DNA of 64,000 nucleotides, from assembly GCF_026262505.1 (NCBI RefSeq), contig NC_067203.1, forward strand, positions 24,781,411 to 24,845,410, given 5' to 3'. The stretch comes from Trichomonas vaginalis G3 (lineage: Eukaryota; Parabasalia; Trichomonadida; Trichomonadidae). Every line of letters begins with the position of its first letter. Within the stretch, counting starts at the first letter, position 1. Shown in pieces: positions 8,502 to 19,056 of the stretch. A model generated the notes under the pieces. The model was not told the origin of the DNA. It saw only the letters and a list, made by a program, of their open reading frames with translations, and made no database searches. The position numbers were made by a program, and so were the translations under genes.

Positions 8502-11500
8502 TTAAGCATCACACAAACTATCATCAATAAAATCACCTACTTCTGCTTCAGTTTCAGAAGGATCATCAAAATCACTAGCAAATGGATCATCATCCATAGT
8601 ATTCATTGAAAACAGTGGATTTGTAAATGTCGTGCTTGCAGAAATATTAGATATTATATGTTCAGACATTTCAACAAAACTTTCATCTGAACTCTCTTCA
8701 TTTCTCTTATGTATCAAAAATGCAATCAAACCTGCAATCATCAATACTTCGATTGCTGCAAGAGCAATTAAAATATAAGTCAGTAATGGCATTGAACTTT
8801 TTTCTGTAGTTGCTTTTTCTTCACTCATAAATGCTGATGTATATGTGTTTTCGGAGAGAGATAATTCTGAAACTGTTTCAGTTGAATTCTCTACATCTGT
8901 ATCTCCTTCTTTTGGAGAATTTTCTGGTTTAACATATGGTATCTCATATGGGTCATCGAATAAGGGGCATTTTTTACTATCTTGTGGAAGTATTTGCTCT
9001 GGCAGAGATATATATCTCGGATTCTTTGGATAAGTATAATCATATTTTGCATAATTCTCGAATGGAACAGCTGAATCACATTCAGCTTTTATTGCCACTA
9101 CTTTTGGATTTTGATTCCATAATGATCTTGCATAATAATCAGCAACAAAAACTCTTGGGACATCATTAAAACCTTCAGTTTTGACTGAACCTCCATAACA
9201 AAGATTATGTAAATAAGGAGCATTATAAACAGGTGATTGATCTGATTTTACTTTTGTTCTGATGACCAATGTTGTTAATCCAAAATCAACAACTTTTCTT
9301 GTCTCTTCATTATATCTTGGTAAAGAATTAATTGCATTGTTACCAATGGATTTAACTCTTGATGGAACAATATAAGTAGATAATAGTTTTCCATATGTCA
9401 TTACTAAAGTGTTTGATCTTTTATCAATAAGTTCATGTGCACCTAACATATATATAGGATGATCACAATCTAATTCGAATTCTATATCTTCAATACCATA
9501 AAAAGCCTGAGGTTCAATCGAAGTTAATTTTCTATGAATGAAAAACTTCTTAATTTTTGAGAATGCAAAACAAAAATTACTAATAGAATTAACATTTGGA
9601 GGAATATTTATCTCTGTAAGACTTGTCGAAATAAAGCAGTTATCGGGCAAAGAACCACTAAAGTCTTTATCCGTGAATTCGACATTTTCTAATCTTTGAC
9701 AATTATTAAACAATCCATTTGTAAGTGAATTTGCTTTAATTGTTACTGATTGTAAAGATGATGAATCAAAAGCATTATAACCAAAACCATAATCTTGGGA
9801 AAGATCGAGATAAGTAAGATTTGAACACTTATAAAAACAATAATCATAAAAATACAAAGAATTTGATGGGAATGTCAAACTCTTCAACGAATGACAATTT
9901 GCAAAGCAATATCTTCCCAAAGTACTTGTTCCTTCTGGTATAATAATTGTTTCCAATGATGTGCATCCACTAAATGAATAATCACCAAATCTATTGAAAT
10001 AATTACATAAGTTAACATTTGTCAGTTTTACACAGTTTTCAAATATTCTATTATCAAGAGATTTATGTTGTGAAATGAAATTGATTGTTATTGATTTTAG
10101 ATATTTGTTATTTGCGAATGCACTTTCCATTGTTTCTATATAATGATTGATAGTTATTTCTTCTAATTTTGCTGTTGAAAATGCATAAGGATGTATTTTA
10201 GTTATTGTTTCTGGAATTGTAAATTTAGTTCTTGTTGAAGAAGTTGGTATATAATAAACGATTTCATTATCTTTTGTTAATAATCCATCGTTAATTTGTA
10301 GTTTTGCATTATCTTCTAAAGTAATTTTAATATCATAAGAATATTGGAAATCAAATGGTAAGAATTGGTTTTTATCAGCACCAATAATGATTTCTTTAAC
10401 ATTAGTAACATCTTGGAATGGATTTTGATCTGTTACTGTGACACCTGGACATACTTCTGCACATCTTCTCTCGCAATTTTCTCTAAAGTAAATATAATCT
10501 TTTCCAAATTTGATTTTTTCTATTTTAGCGCCTTTCAATGAATAGTTACCAATTTGTTCTGTATCAGAAAGATCTAACTCAGCAATTTCAAGTTTTGTTC
10601 CAACAAATGCATAATGTCCAATAGATGTAATAGTTTCTGGGAAATTAACTGTTTTCAAATTTGTGCAACCCAAAAACATTTTATCTGGAATATCAAGAAC
10701 ATTTTGTATTGTTACTGACTGAAGACTTGTGCAATTCATTAGTAAACCAGTTCCCGCAACTGTTGAGACCGTACAATCCACTAAGGAACTACAAAATGCG
10801 AATGCATATTCGCTTCCAAAGACATGAGGATGAACATTTCTTAATTTTTCACATCCATAGAAAGCTCGAGGTGAAATTGATATTATGTTAGATGTATCAA
10901 GGTCTGTCAATGATTTACAAAACATGAAACCATTACTATATACTATATGTATATTTGACGTTAGAGTTGTTAAACTCAAATAAGAAATAAATGAATCTTC
11001 ATTAATTATTAATTCTGGATTTGATGATTTGACTTCTTTTAAGTTGTAGCAATTTCTAAACATTCCTATACATGTCTTTGCTGTTAATCCTAAATCAACA
11101 ACTTCTAATGATTGGCATTCCATGAAGAAATTTTTAGAAGGTCTATAATGACCATTAGGCATTCTTAATTCATTTTCAATTATAACTGATATAAGATCAT
11201 TACAATTAATAAATGCTTCATCAGCTACATCAGCTCTATTAAATACAACATGCTTTAGTTTTGTATTTCTAAATGCTCTATATCCAATTGATGAAACAAT
11301 CTTAAAGTTAAAAGATTCAATCTGACAATTTTCAAATGCATTATTTCCAATATAATTAATAGTACATCCTTCCCGGAAATTGACATTTTTGAGTTTAAAG
11401 CAATCACAAAATGCTTTTTCTCCTATTTCTACATATTGTGAATCGATAAATATTGTTTCTAAGTCGTAGCACTCATAGTATGCGTAATTAGGAATATTTG

Positions 11501-11831
11501 AACGAATTGTAAAGTTTTTGATGTTAGTGTTTCGAAATGTTCCACTCCTACTGCCTGTTGAAAATTCTGCCATTTTCAAATTCCAACAATAAGCAAATAC
11601 ATCGTTGAAAAGGTCTGTTCTACCAGCAAATTCAACGTATTCAATTGAAGAATGTACAAAAGCTTCATCACTAATGTAATGAAAACTCCCCCCAAAATAA
11701 GCTCTCCTGATGATTTGGTTTTGATAAAAGTACCTTTCAGCCAAATAATAAGATTCTATATCAAATTCGTAATTTTTAATGAGCTGATAGCCCTTGAATG
11801 GTGGTAGCATATAATAATAGAAATTTTCCAT
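8502..11831 (-). CDS. BspA-like leucine-rich-repeat surface protein
   Basis: This 1,109-aa intact protein is built of LRR_5 (BspA/TpLRR) repeats of about 23 residues, with the phase ...AFxxCxxLxxVxIPxxVxxIGxxAF (for example YSFSGCTSLETIIIPEGTSTLGRYCFANCHSLKSLTFP). Two LRR blocks flank a non-repeat insert near residues 450-530. A membrane helix (about 1015-1040, LLTYILIALAAIEVLMIAGLIAFLI) is followed by a 67-residue acidic tail containing NPLF, similar to NPxY/F endocytic signals described in trichomonad BspA proteins. As is usual in this family, there is no signal peptide. The proteins are thought to bind host or bacterial surfaces. The ATG at 11831 lies 40 bp from the target duplication of the hAT-like element, so that element sits in its promoter region. 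Confidence 0.93.
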   Translation of the reverse strand: MENFYYYMLPPFKGYQLIKNYEFDIESYYLAERYFYQNQIIRRAYFGGSFHYISDEAFVHSSIEYVEFAGRTDLFNDVFAYCWNLKMAEFSTGSRSGTFRNTNIKNFTIRSNIPNYAYYECYDLETIFIDSQYVEIGEKAFCDCFKLKNVNFREGCTINYIGNNAFENCQIESFNFKIVSSIGYRAFRNTKLKHVVFNRADVADEAFINCNDLISVIIENELRMPNGHYRPSKNFFMECQSLEVVDLGLTAKTCIGMFRNCYNLKEVKSSNPELIINEDSFISYLSLTTLTSNIHIVYSNGFMFCKSLTDLDTSNIISISPRAFYGCEKLRNVHPHVFGSEYAFAFCSSLVDCTVSTVAGTGLLMNCTSLQSVTIQNVLDIPDKMFLGCTNLKTVNFPETITSIGHYAFVGTKLEIAELDLSDTEQIGNYSLKGAKIEKIKFGKDYIYFRENCERRCAEVCPGVTVTDQNPFQDVTNVKEIIIGADKNQFLPFDFQYSYDIKITLEDNAKLQINDGLLTKDNEIVYYIPTSSTRTKFTIPETITKIHPYAFSTAKLEEITINHYIETMESAFANNKYLKSITINFISQHKSLDNRIFENCVKLTNVNLCNYFNRFGDYSFSGCTSLETIIIPEGTSTLGRYCFANCHSLKSLTFPSNSLYFYDYCFYKCSNLTYLDLSQDYGFGYNAFDSSSLQSVTIKANSLTNGLFNNCQRLENVEFTDKDFSGSLPDNCFISTSLTEINIPPNVNSISNFCFAFSKIKKFFIHRKLTSIEPQAFYGIEDIEFELDCDHPIYMLGAHELIDKRSNTLVMTYGKLLSTYIVPSRVKSIGNNAINSLPRYNEETRKVVDFGLTTLVIRTKVKSDQSPVYNAPYLHNLCYGGSVKTEGFNDVPRVFVADYYARSLWNQNPKVVAIKAECDSAVPFENYAKYDYTYPKNPRYISLPEQILPQDSKKCPLFDDPYEIPYVKPENSPKEGDTDVENSTETVSELSLSENTYTSAFMSEEKATTEKSSMPLLTYILIALAAIEVLMIAGLIAFLIHKRNEESSDESFVEMSEHIISNISASTTFTNPLFSMNTMDDDPFASDFDDPSETEAEVGDFIDDSLCDA

Positions 11832-12364
11832 CCTGATTGTTTCAATGTTATGAGTTTGAATTAGATTTAGGATGTTATTAGGGATGCGTTAAACACGCCA
11901 TTTGACCGGGCGTACATTTTTTTTGTTCGCCCAGTTGAGAAATTCAAAAATTAAAAATAAAATTTTAATCTTGATTTTTTTATTTTCGTGATTTTTTTGA
12001 AACTTACATAAGCGATGAAATACTTTTTTTAAGTAATCGTTTATTATATATAAATATATCTTAATAAATTTAATTCCTTAAGGTAGAGCGTGTTCAAATT
12101 TAAAATCTCATACAATATTTTCTTAATGGCGTATTTTTCTGAGGTCGCCCAAATAAAGGCGAATTCAAAATTGAGAACTCCAAGGCGTATGGCGAGTATT
12201 CAAAAAGTACGCCACTTACAAAATATTGAATGTGGATTATCAATTTTTTGGCGTGTTCAATTTCAAATTTTGATATTTATGTTTATTTTATTCAGTATAA
12301 TGCTAAGAATTAAAATATAAAATTCATAGAATTTTTTGTTTGAAAATATTTTACATTTTTATTA

Positions 12365-12910
12365 GACCACTCCTAGACTAGTCATCAGGTTATCCTCAGA
12401 TCATCCTCAGACTACTCCTTATCAGATTACTCATCATCCTCAGACTACTCCTTAGACCCCTCCTCATCAGACTACTCCTCAGATCTTCCTCATAAGACTC
12501 CTCCTCAGATCTTCCTCCTGAGACTACTCTTCAGACTACTCCTTAGAGTCCTCCTCATCAGACTAGTCCTGAGACTAGTCCTCAGACTACTCCTGAAACT
12601 ACTCCTCAGATTATCCGCAGACTCCTCCTCAGATTATCCTCAGACTCCTCCTCAGATTATGCTCAGATTATCCTCAGACTACTCCTCAAACTCCTCAGTC
12701 TAATCCTCAGACTCCTCCTCAGATTATCCTCAAACTCCTCAGACTACTCCTCAAACTACTCCTCGGTCTAATCCTCAGACTCCTCCTCAGATTATCCTCA
12801 GACTACTCAGATTATCCTCAAACTCCTCAGACTACTCAGATTATCCTCAAACTCCTCAGACTACTCCTCGGTCTAATCCTCAGACTCCTCCTCAGATTAT
12901 CCTCAGATTA
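12365..12910. repeat. CT-rich imperfect minisatellite inside the hAT-like element
   Basis: About 545 bp consist of variants of CCTCAGACTACT and CCTCAGATTAT in irregular order. It is strand-asymmetric (pyrimidine-rich on +) and non-coding. A GA-rich run follows at about 13015-13100. Confidence 0.9.
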
Positions 12911-13132
12911 TCACTTTACATATATATATCGATAACTAAATAATTACTTATTATACTTTCTTTATTTTTTTTAATTTTAAAATAATATTAATATATCTTT
13001 CTACGTTTAATGATGAAAAGAGAAAGAGGAGTAAAAAGAGGAAAGAGAAAAGAAAGAGAGAGAGAGAGAAAAAAAAAGAAAGAAAGAAAGGAAAAAAAAG
13101 GACGGTGATAATTTTGTATTGTTTTGTTATTC

Positions 13133-13169
13133 GGCCGAATGGCGGCTACTTCGTACCCGCCATTCGGCC
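13133..13169. repeat. GC-rich 13-bp palindrome near the hAT-like right end
   Basis: GGCCGAATGGCGG (13133-13145) and its exact reverse complement (13157-13169) surround an 11-nt loop. It is strikingly GC-rich against the surrounding AT-rich DNA and contains the GGCG-type words found near the element ends. Confidence 0.85.
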
Positions 13170-13237
13170 CCAAAAATGGCGTATTATTCTATTTTTAAAC
13201 GGTCATGGCGTAAAACCGTCGCATCCCTAGATGTTAT

Positions 13238-14101
13238 CTTCATTATTTATGTCATCAGCTTCTGTAATCGTCATTTTAGTTCCATTAACAGTAATTTACT
13301 GGTTAAATATCAAACTTTTGGTAATTAGTGAATGGAAAATGGTACCATAAAACATTTTTAGATAGTATGAAATTGAATAGTTTACAATCTCAAAAAATAA
13401 ATGTTTGAATAAAGGATGAATATTCCAGTATCATTAAAGAATCAGATATCTTGAATTTAGAAATAAGTTTATGGTGAACGGAAGATATTGATGGAAATAC
13501 GTTTATTGAATCATGTTAATGTACATTTTCATAATGAAAATGGCCAACGATATTTTAAAATCTTACGATATACTTTTCAGAGATCACTCTCAAAAATTTT
13601 ATATCGCTCAGAATTTATAAAACCTAAACTTTTGAATTTAAAGGGTGATGTACTATATACTTGAGAATCACACAAAATGACAGGTATTTTTTAACAGATA
13701 TTAGCTGATTGATATTCATAAAGAATGACAGGCACCCTTTTGAGAGATCACAATTTCAATGGGAAAAATTGAGAAGTTTCCATCGGTTAATTAATCGGAA
13801 AATTTGTTTGTTATTTAATACAGAATAAAATTTCTTGATCATAAGTGAAAACGGTTAGAAAAGCATTGAAAATTGAATTTATGTCCATATAAGAGTAAAC
13901 CTTAATTATGAAAATTCTCAACTACACTTCAAGACATTTATTATAGTCATGTATTTCTGTCAATTTTAGAAAAAATTAATCAAACCGATGGAGTTTTAAA
14001 AAATGTATTCTGGTTCTTTTAATATACTATAAGAATTATTAAGTTACAACAAATTTGAATTCAATACTCAAATTCAATTTTTTAAGCCATCGCGAATATA
14101 A
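13238..14101. other. Intergenic, only faint relics
   Basis: About 860 AT-rich bases between the hAT-like element and the BspA-like pseudogene. Short open stretches occur, but none can be assigned. Confidence 0.4.
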
Positions 14102-17100
14102 ATGTTTCATAAGATTTTTCTTGATTCATTAATTACAAAAACTATTAGATATAGCACAGTCACCCCAACATCTATTACAATAGAATCTACTGATAATTTT
14201 GATACAATAACTGAGCAAATTAAGTCACAAGGAATTACAAAGCTTATAATTGGTAGTAGTTTGCAGGAATTACCAATCTTCGATGGCTTGCGCTTAGTTA
14301 GATACCTTGAAATCCAATCAACTCAATTTGAATCAATTCCAGAAGAAGCATTTTCCAATAATCAAAATATCCAATCAGTTGTTTTATCTTCAAGTATTAC
14401 AAATATATCAGCAAAAGCGTTCTCAAACTCATTTATTCCCCAAATCAATCTTGAAAACGTTATTTCAATTGAATCTGAAGCATTTTCTAATTGTTCCAAT
14501 TTAGAAGTAGTTACTTTATCAAGTGTACAAACTCTTGGTTCTTATTGCTTTTCAAATACAGCAGTGATTGAAATTCAACTTTCAGATAGCATTACGGTTA
14601 TCCCAGAATATGCATTTTATAATTGCCACAATCTTACAACCTTTATTTCAAACTGTAATTCATTTGGTTCGTATTCGTTTTACAATTGTACATCCCTCAC
14701 AACATTTAATTATAATTTCATGTCATTACAAAATTTTGGAACTGATGTTTTAACAAACACAGCATTAGAAGAGCTTTCAATACCATCTTGGTGTCTTTAT
14801 GACTCTCAAATCAAGCAATTGCCTCTCAAGAAATTAACTGTTTCAAGCAACAATAACTATATTGATAGAGATAATATAAGACATTATTATTATCAATATA
14901 ATCACTGGAAACAATTGAATATACAAAAGATTCAAATTTAATAATTTTATATAATTTACCTATTAAAGAGATAATTACACCAAAAGATCCAGATTTTAGA
15001 TGTCGTGTAGCAATTGGCGGTTGTCCAAATCTTGTAAACTTACCAAACAACATTGAAGAGATTTTTTATATCGGTAGTTGCCCTGAAATTGAGATAGTTG
15101 ATCTTTCCATTTGCACACATATTGGAAGAAACAGTTTCTTTAACTGTCCAAAGCTTAAACATATAATTGGATGGGGAGATCATCCAATGACAGTTGAACC
15201 AAGTTTGTTCGAGTTATGTCCATTAATTGATATTAATTCATGGACATCTAATATTGCGTTCGCTAGAATTAGTCGCGAAATGTATTATCCACTTGAAAAC
15301 ACATATATAAAAGAGTTAATTATTAATGCAACTGATGTACCAATATTCAGGAACTGTATGGAATTAGAAAAAGTTACATTTGTTGAAGGTTCTGGTATGA
15401 GTTATATTGGTTGAGATCAATTTCAAAATTGTATAAAATTAACTGAAGTAATAATGTGCAGCACAATTACTACTATTGGACCTCGTGCATTTGAAAATAC
15501 AAATATTACTCATATTGATCTTAGTCGTGTTATTGATTTAGATCTTTCTGCATTTAATGGAACAAAAATCAATGAACTCATAATAAATCAGAATATTACA
15601 AGGAGAAGAAAAGATGTTTTCGACCGTGATACTGATCCAATAGAATACAATAAAGGAAATATGTGTTATTCACCATATGTTGAAAAGATCACAATTGGAA
15701 GTAATGTTGGACAATTTATTCCTGGATATTTAAACAATCTAAACCTAAAAGAAATCATTGTTGATGGCAATCCATTATTTGTAACAATTAATAAAGTTAT
15801 ATATCCAGCAGACAAAGAAACTCTTTATGCATATCCAGGTGGTCTAGAAGCAAGAGAATTTACAATTCCTAGTCATGTAAAATTCATTAGATTATATGCA
15901 TTTGCTTATTGCAGAAATTTGGAAAAAATAATTGTAAATTCAAATGTTTTATTGACAGATGGAATGTTCTCATATTGCACAAGTGTTAAGACAATTGAAA
16001 TCAATAATGAAACAGATTATTTCCCTGCTGGTTGTTTTGCACATTGTGCTAATTTAACAACAATTAAATTACCTGAAAATGTTATAATAACTCGCTTGTT
16101 TTATAGTTGTTTCCAAGGATGCAGCAGTCTTCAAATACTTAATTTTAGAAACCAACTAAAATATGTTGGAGAATCTTGCTTTAAAGAATGTGATTCATTA
16201 ATAGAGATTGACTTTTCTTATATGTACAAGATTCCTCCAAATTGCTTTAGATCATTTGGAAAAGATAAAATAAATTTGCTTAATAATGCAAACATCAAAA
16301 CAATTTGTAAAGAAGCATTCATGGAATCAAGTATCGCTGAATTTGTCTGTCCCGAAAACTTAATAATCATAGAAGAATATGCCTTTGCTAAATGTTCCTT
16401 GCTAAAATCATTTAAGTTCAATGAAAAAATATCTATAATCAGTGATTATTCATTTTCTGGTGTAGGATTGGAAGAATTGTTTATTCCAAATTCATTGAAA
16501 TCTATTACACCATATAGTTTCCGTAATTCAAATTCCATTCGATTCAACTTTAGTGAAGGAGGACATCCTATTTATTATGTTGAAAACAATTGTTTCATGA
16601 ATAAGAATGATGGATTAATATTTATCATTGAAAAAAGAGGTAGTGTTTTTGAAATTCCTAATAATGTTAAAATGATCAGTAGTTCGGTTCTTTCTAAATA
16701 TGATTACTATCAATTCGTAATCAACTCTGATACTCATGATTCTGCATTCTTAAACTTCTCGGATTACTTAATTAAATTATGTATAACATCACCTAACTAT
16801 GCAAAGCATTTAAATGAAGATTGTCTTCTTAAAATATATGATAAAAATAATGCTGATAGATATGCAAAGGAAGGAGAATATGAACCAACATATAAATTGA
16901 ATAATAACCTATATATGAATGATTCATTTTCATACATTTATGAAACAATTACTGAATCAACTTTCGCATATTATGTTAATCAATCATTACCATTTTTACA
17001 GGACTTGAATGCTTTTTCAATATTCCATTCAGTTCTTTTGGTCCTGGTTTCTTTATTATCAGTTGTAATAATAATACTTTCAATCATTGCATTGAAAATT

Positions 17101-17112
17101 ACTCATGAATAA
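14102..17112 (+). pseudogene. BspA-like LRR surface protein gene, broken
   Basis: From the ATG at 14102 the LRR_5 pattern (EAFSNCSNLEVVTLSS, YAFYNCHNLTTFIS) runs about 279 codons to a stop at 14941. The same LRR pattern resumes in the +2 frame at about 14935 (CPNLVNLPNNIEEIFYIGSC), showing one frameshift there. An in-frame TGA at 15412-15414 (SYIG-stop-DQFQNC) then interrupts it once more. After that the frame is open to 17112 and ends with a membrane helix (HSVLLVLVSLLSVVIIILSIIAL) and a very short tail (KITHE). Restored, it would be close to 1,000 aa, similar to the intact divergent gene at 8502-11831. A sequencing error at one of the two sites cannot be excluded. It may still give short LRR fragments. 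Confidence 0.85.
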
Positions 17113-17658
17113 AGATCAAATTATCTTTTGTTAAATTTTATAAAATAATGAATAAAAATCGATTATCTGTATCTAAAAATATATATTGTGTTTATAGGAG
17201 CTTGATTTTATACTTATTATATAGAGGATAACTGGGATTTCAAGAAATTTCTTTTTAATCATGTCAATTTATATATTAATGCACACAAGACTAATGATCC
17301 TGAATGAAAAAAGCATATTCTAATCCTTTATTAAATTGAACAGCTTGGAGACCCTAATATATATAAATATTTCGCCAATATTTTGAATACTCCAAAGAAA
17401 AAAAGATTTTTCTATAAAAGTACATGAGAATGTATCTATTGCAAAATCAAAGTTCGAAAAATTTTCGAGTGGATTGCATTAGCCTGAACTTTGTCTATAT
17501 TTTATAATAATTCTATACGGTGTGTAAAGTGCTATTCATATCACAGTTTATACGTCACAAAATTAACAAGAAAAGAATCCAAAATAATGGCCTGTTGTAA
17601 ATCATAGAATTAATTGTATGACCATTATCAAAAAGTTGACAGTTGTTCCCAAAATTTT
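17113..17658. other. Intergenic, no gene seen
   Basis: About 545 AT-rich bases between the BspA-like pseudogene and the ankyrin relic. No clear feature. Confidence 0.4.
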
Positions 17659-18554
17659 GGAACTCATATCAAAGATTATATTAAGGACAACAATTTCTTT
17701 AATATATTCGAAATATAAGACATCAAAAAAATCATGAGATACGCGAAATTCACTACAGATGAATTCAATTCTCTTCTTGAACAGTATCATTCTATGGTTA
17801 ATGCACATGATTTGTATATTTGTACTCTAGAGACAAATATTTCAATAAATAACTACAAGAAGCAATTACAATACTAAAATCAATTCAAAAATTCATGAAA
17901 ATGGTTATTGATATTTTAGATCTTGTGCAAAAGGATATTTCAGATTCAACAAATCAAATCGAGAAACTTCAAACAGATTTAGTTAATATTCAAAAAGAAA
18001 ATGAAAAAGAAAAACAAAAACTAAAATCTTCAATCACAGAAAAAGAATTTATTTCGTTATATTCTCAACTTGAAAAAACTAATGACATTAATGGAATCTG
18101 CGAAATCTTTGATGAAATAACAGAAAAAAGGAAATCAAACTATGAAATCCCTAGTAATTGATAAAATTGTGGATCAAAGATATTCTCAAATTCTTCATGA
18201 AGCAACCAAAAAAGGAAATCTGAATCTTGTTAAGGGTGCACCCTTAAAATTCTGATTGAACAAGGATATGACACAGAATATTTGGATAACAAATTCTATA
18301 CTCCACTTATTTGGGCATCATGAAAAGGTCATCTTGAAGTTGTTAAATATCTTATCTCTGTTGATTCTAATAAAGAAACAGAGAATAAAAATGGAGATAC
18401 TCCACTCATTCATGCATCAGAAAAAGGCCATCTTGAAGTTGTTAAATATCTTATCTCAGTTGGAGCAAATAAAGATAAAAAGAACCAACAAGGGGGAACG
18501 GCACTATCACATTCATCTGGTAAAGTTAAAAAATATTTATTATCTTTAGAATAA
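17659..18554 (+). pseudogene. Ankyrin-repeat gene relic with coiled-coil N-terminus
   Basis: The order of parts matches a common trichomonad ankyrin family: THIKDYIKDNNFFNIFEI, then KKIMRYAKFTTDEFNSLLEQYHSM, then a coiled coil (about 17895-18120, STNQIEKLQTDLVNIQKENEK), then ankyrin repeats (TPLIHASEKGHLEVVKYLIS). Several breaks are visible: a TAA at about 17719, lost frame at about 17875, a stop near 18159, a TGA in place of Glu at about 18330, and a 10-bp transposon scar at 18234-18243. It is the same family as the gene at 49580-50973, which lacks the coiled-coil part. It is non-functional. Confidence 0.8.
18230..18247. mobile_element. Tip-to-tip scar of a TTAA transposon
   Basis: TTAAGGGTGCACCCTTAA interrupts the ankyrin relic exactly where the intact family reads LVKILIEQG. 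Removing 14 bp (one TTAA plus GGGTGCACCC) restores that frame. The 10-bp core is the two terminal tips seen on the 1.04-kb TTAA elements joined head to head, with the TTAA target duplicated on both sides. Confidence 0.75.
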
Positions 18555-19056
18555 AATTAATATTGTCAATTCAATAATGAGAATACAATGATGATAATTT
18601 CTTGAATGCAATTTAAATAATATCAAATTATCTTTAAAAATAGATAAATTGATCAAATGTAATGTCAATAAATTTATTAGCATGCATTTCTTCAGAGCTT
18701 TCTGATAGAAATTATTGCTCCTCTGAACAAATTAAATTTTATATACACAGTTTACGTTAATTAAATTTATTTTTATATCAGATATACAAAAGTATTATTA
18801 TACAAAAGACCGCAGCCTCCCTCTCAAATTTGAGTGCATTCAAAAAATATCTGTCCTTAAAAAGACGAAATATATTTAATTAAAAAATAATGTAATTAAA
18901 TTTCGTCCGTACATAACAATTCAATTTTCAATTATTCTAATTTCAGAAGGCAATATGCAGCATACTACTTCTATGATATTATCAAGATTTTTTCGATTCA
19001 ATGTAAAAATTATCGTTTTCTTTTGAATTGAAATTTTAAAAAACGAGCTTTTAAGG
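18555..19056. other. Intergenic, no gene seen
   Basis: About 500 AT-rich bases upstream of the PAS/cyclase-like gene. No clear element ends or RNA gene. Confidence 0.4.

Larger units (their letters stand above)
11871..13237. mobile_element. hAT-like non-autonomous DNA transposon
   Basis: An element of 1,351 bp (11879-13229) is flanked by an exact 8-bp duplication GATGTTAT (11871-11878 and 13230-13237). Its ends are TAGGGATGCG and, on the other strand, TAGGGATGCG, followed by an imperfect match around ACGCCA..TGACCG. An 8-bp duplication and a TAGGGATG tip are hAT hallmarks (compare maize Ac). GGCGT/ACGCC words recur near both ends (12128, 12186, 12207, 12251, 13178, 13207), as expected for subterminal transposase sites. 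No transposase is encoded. The inside holds CT-rich and GA-rich simple repeats and a palindrome. The order of mobilisation is inferred. Confidence 0.82.
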
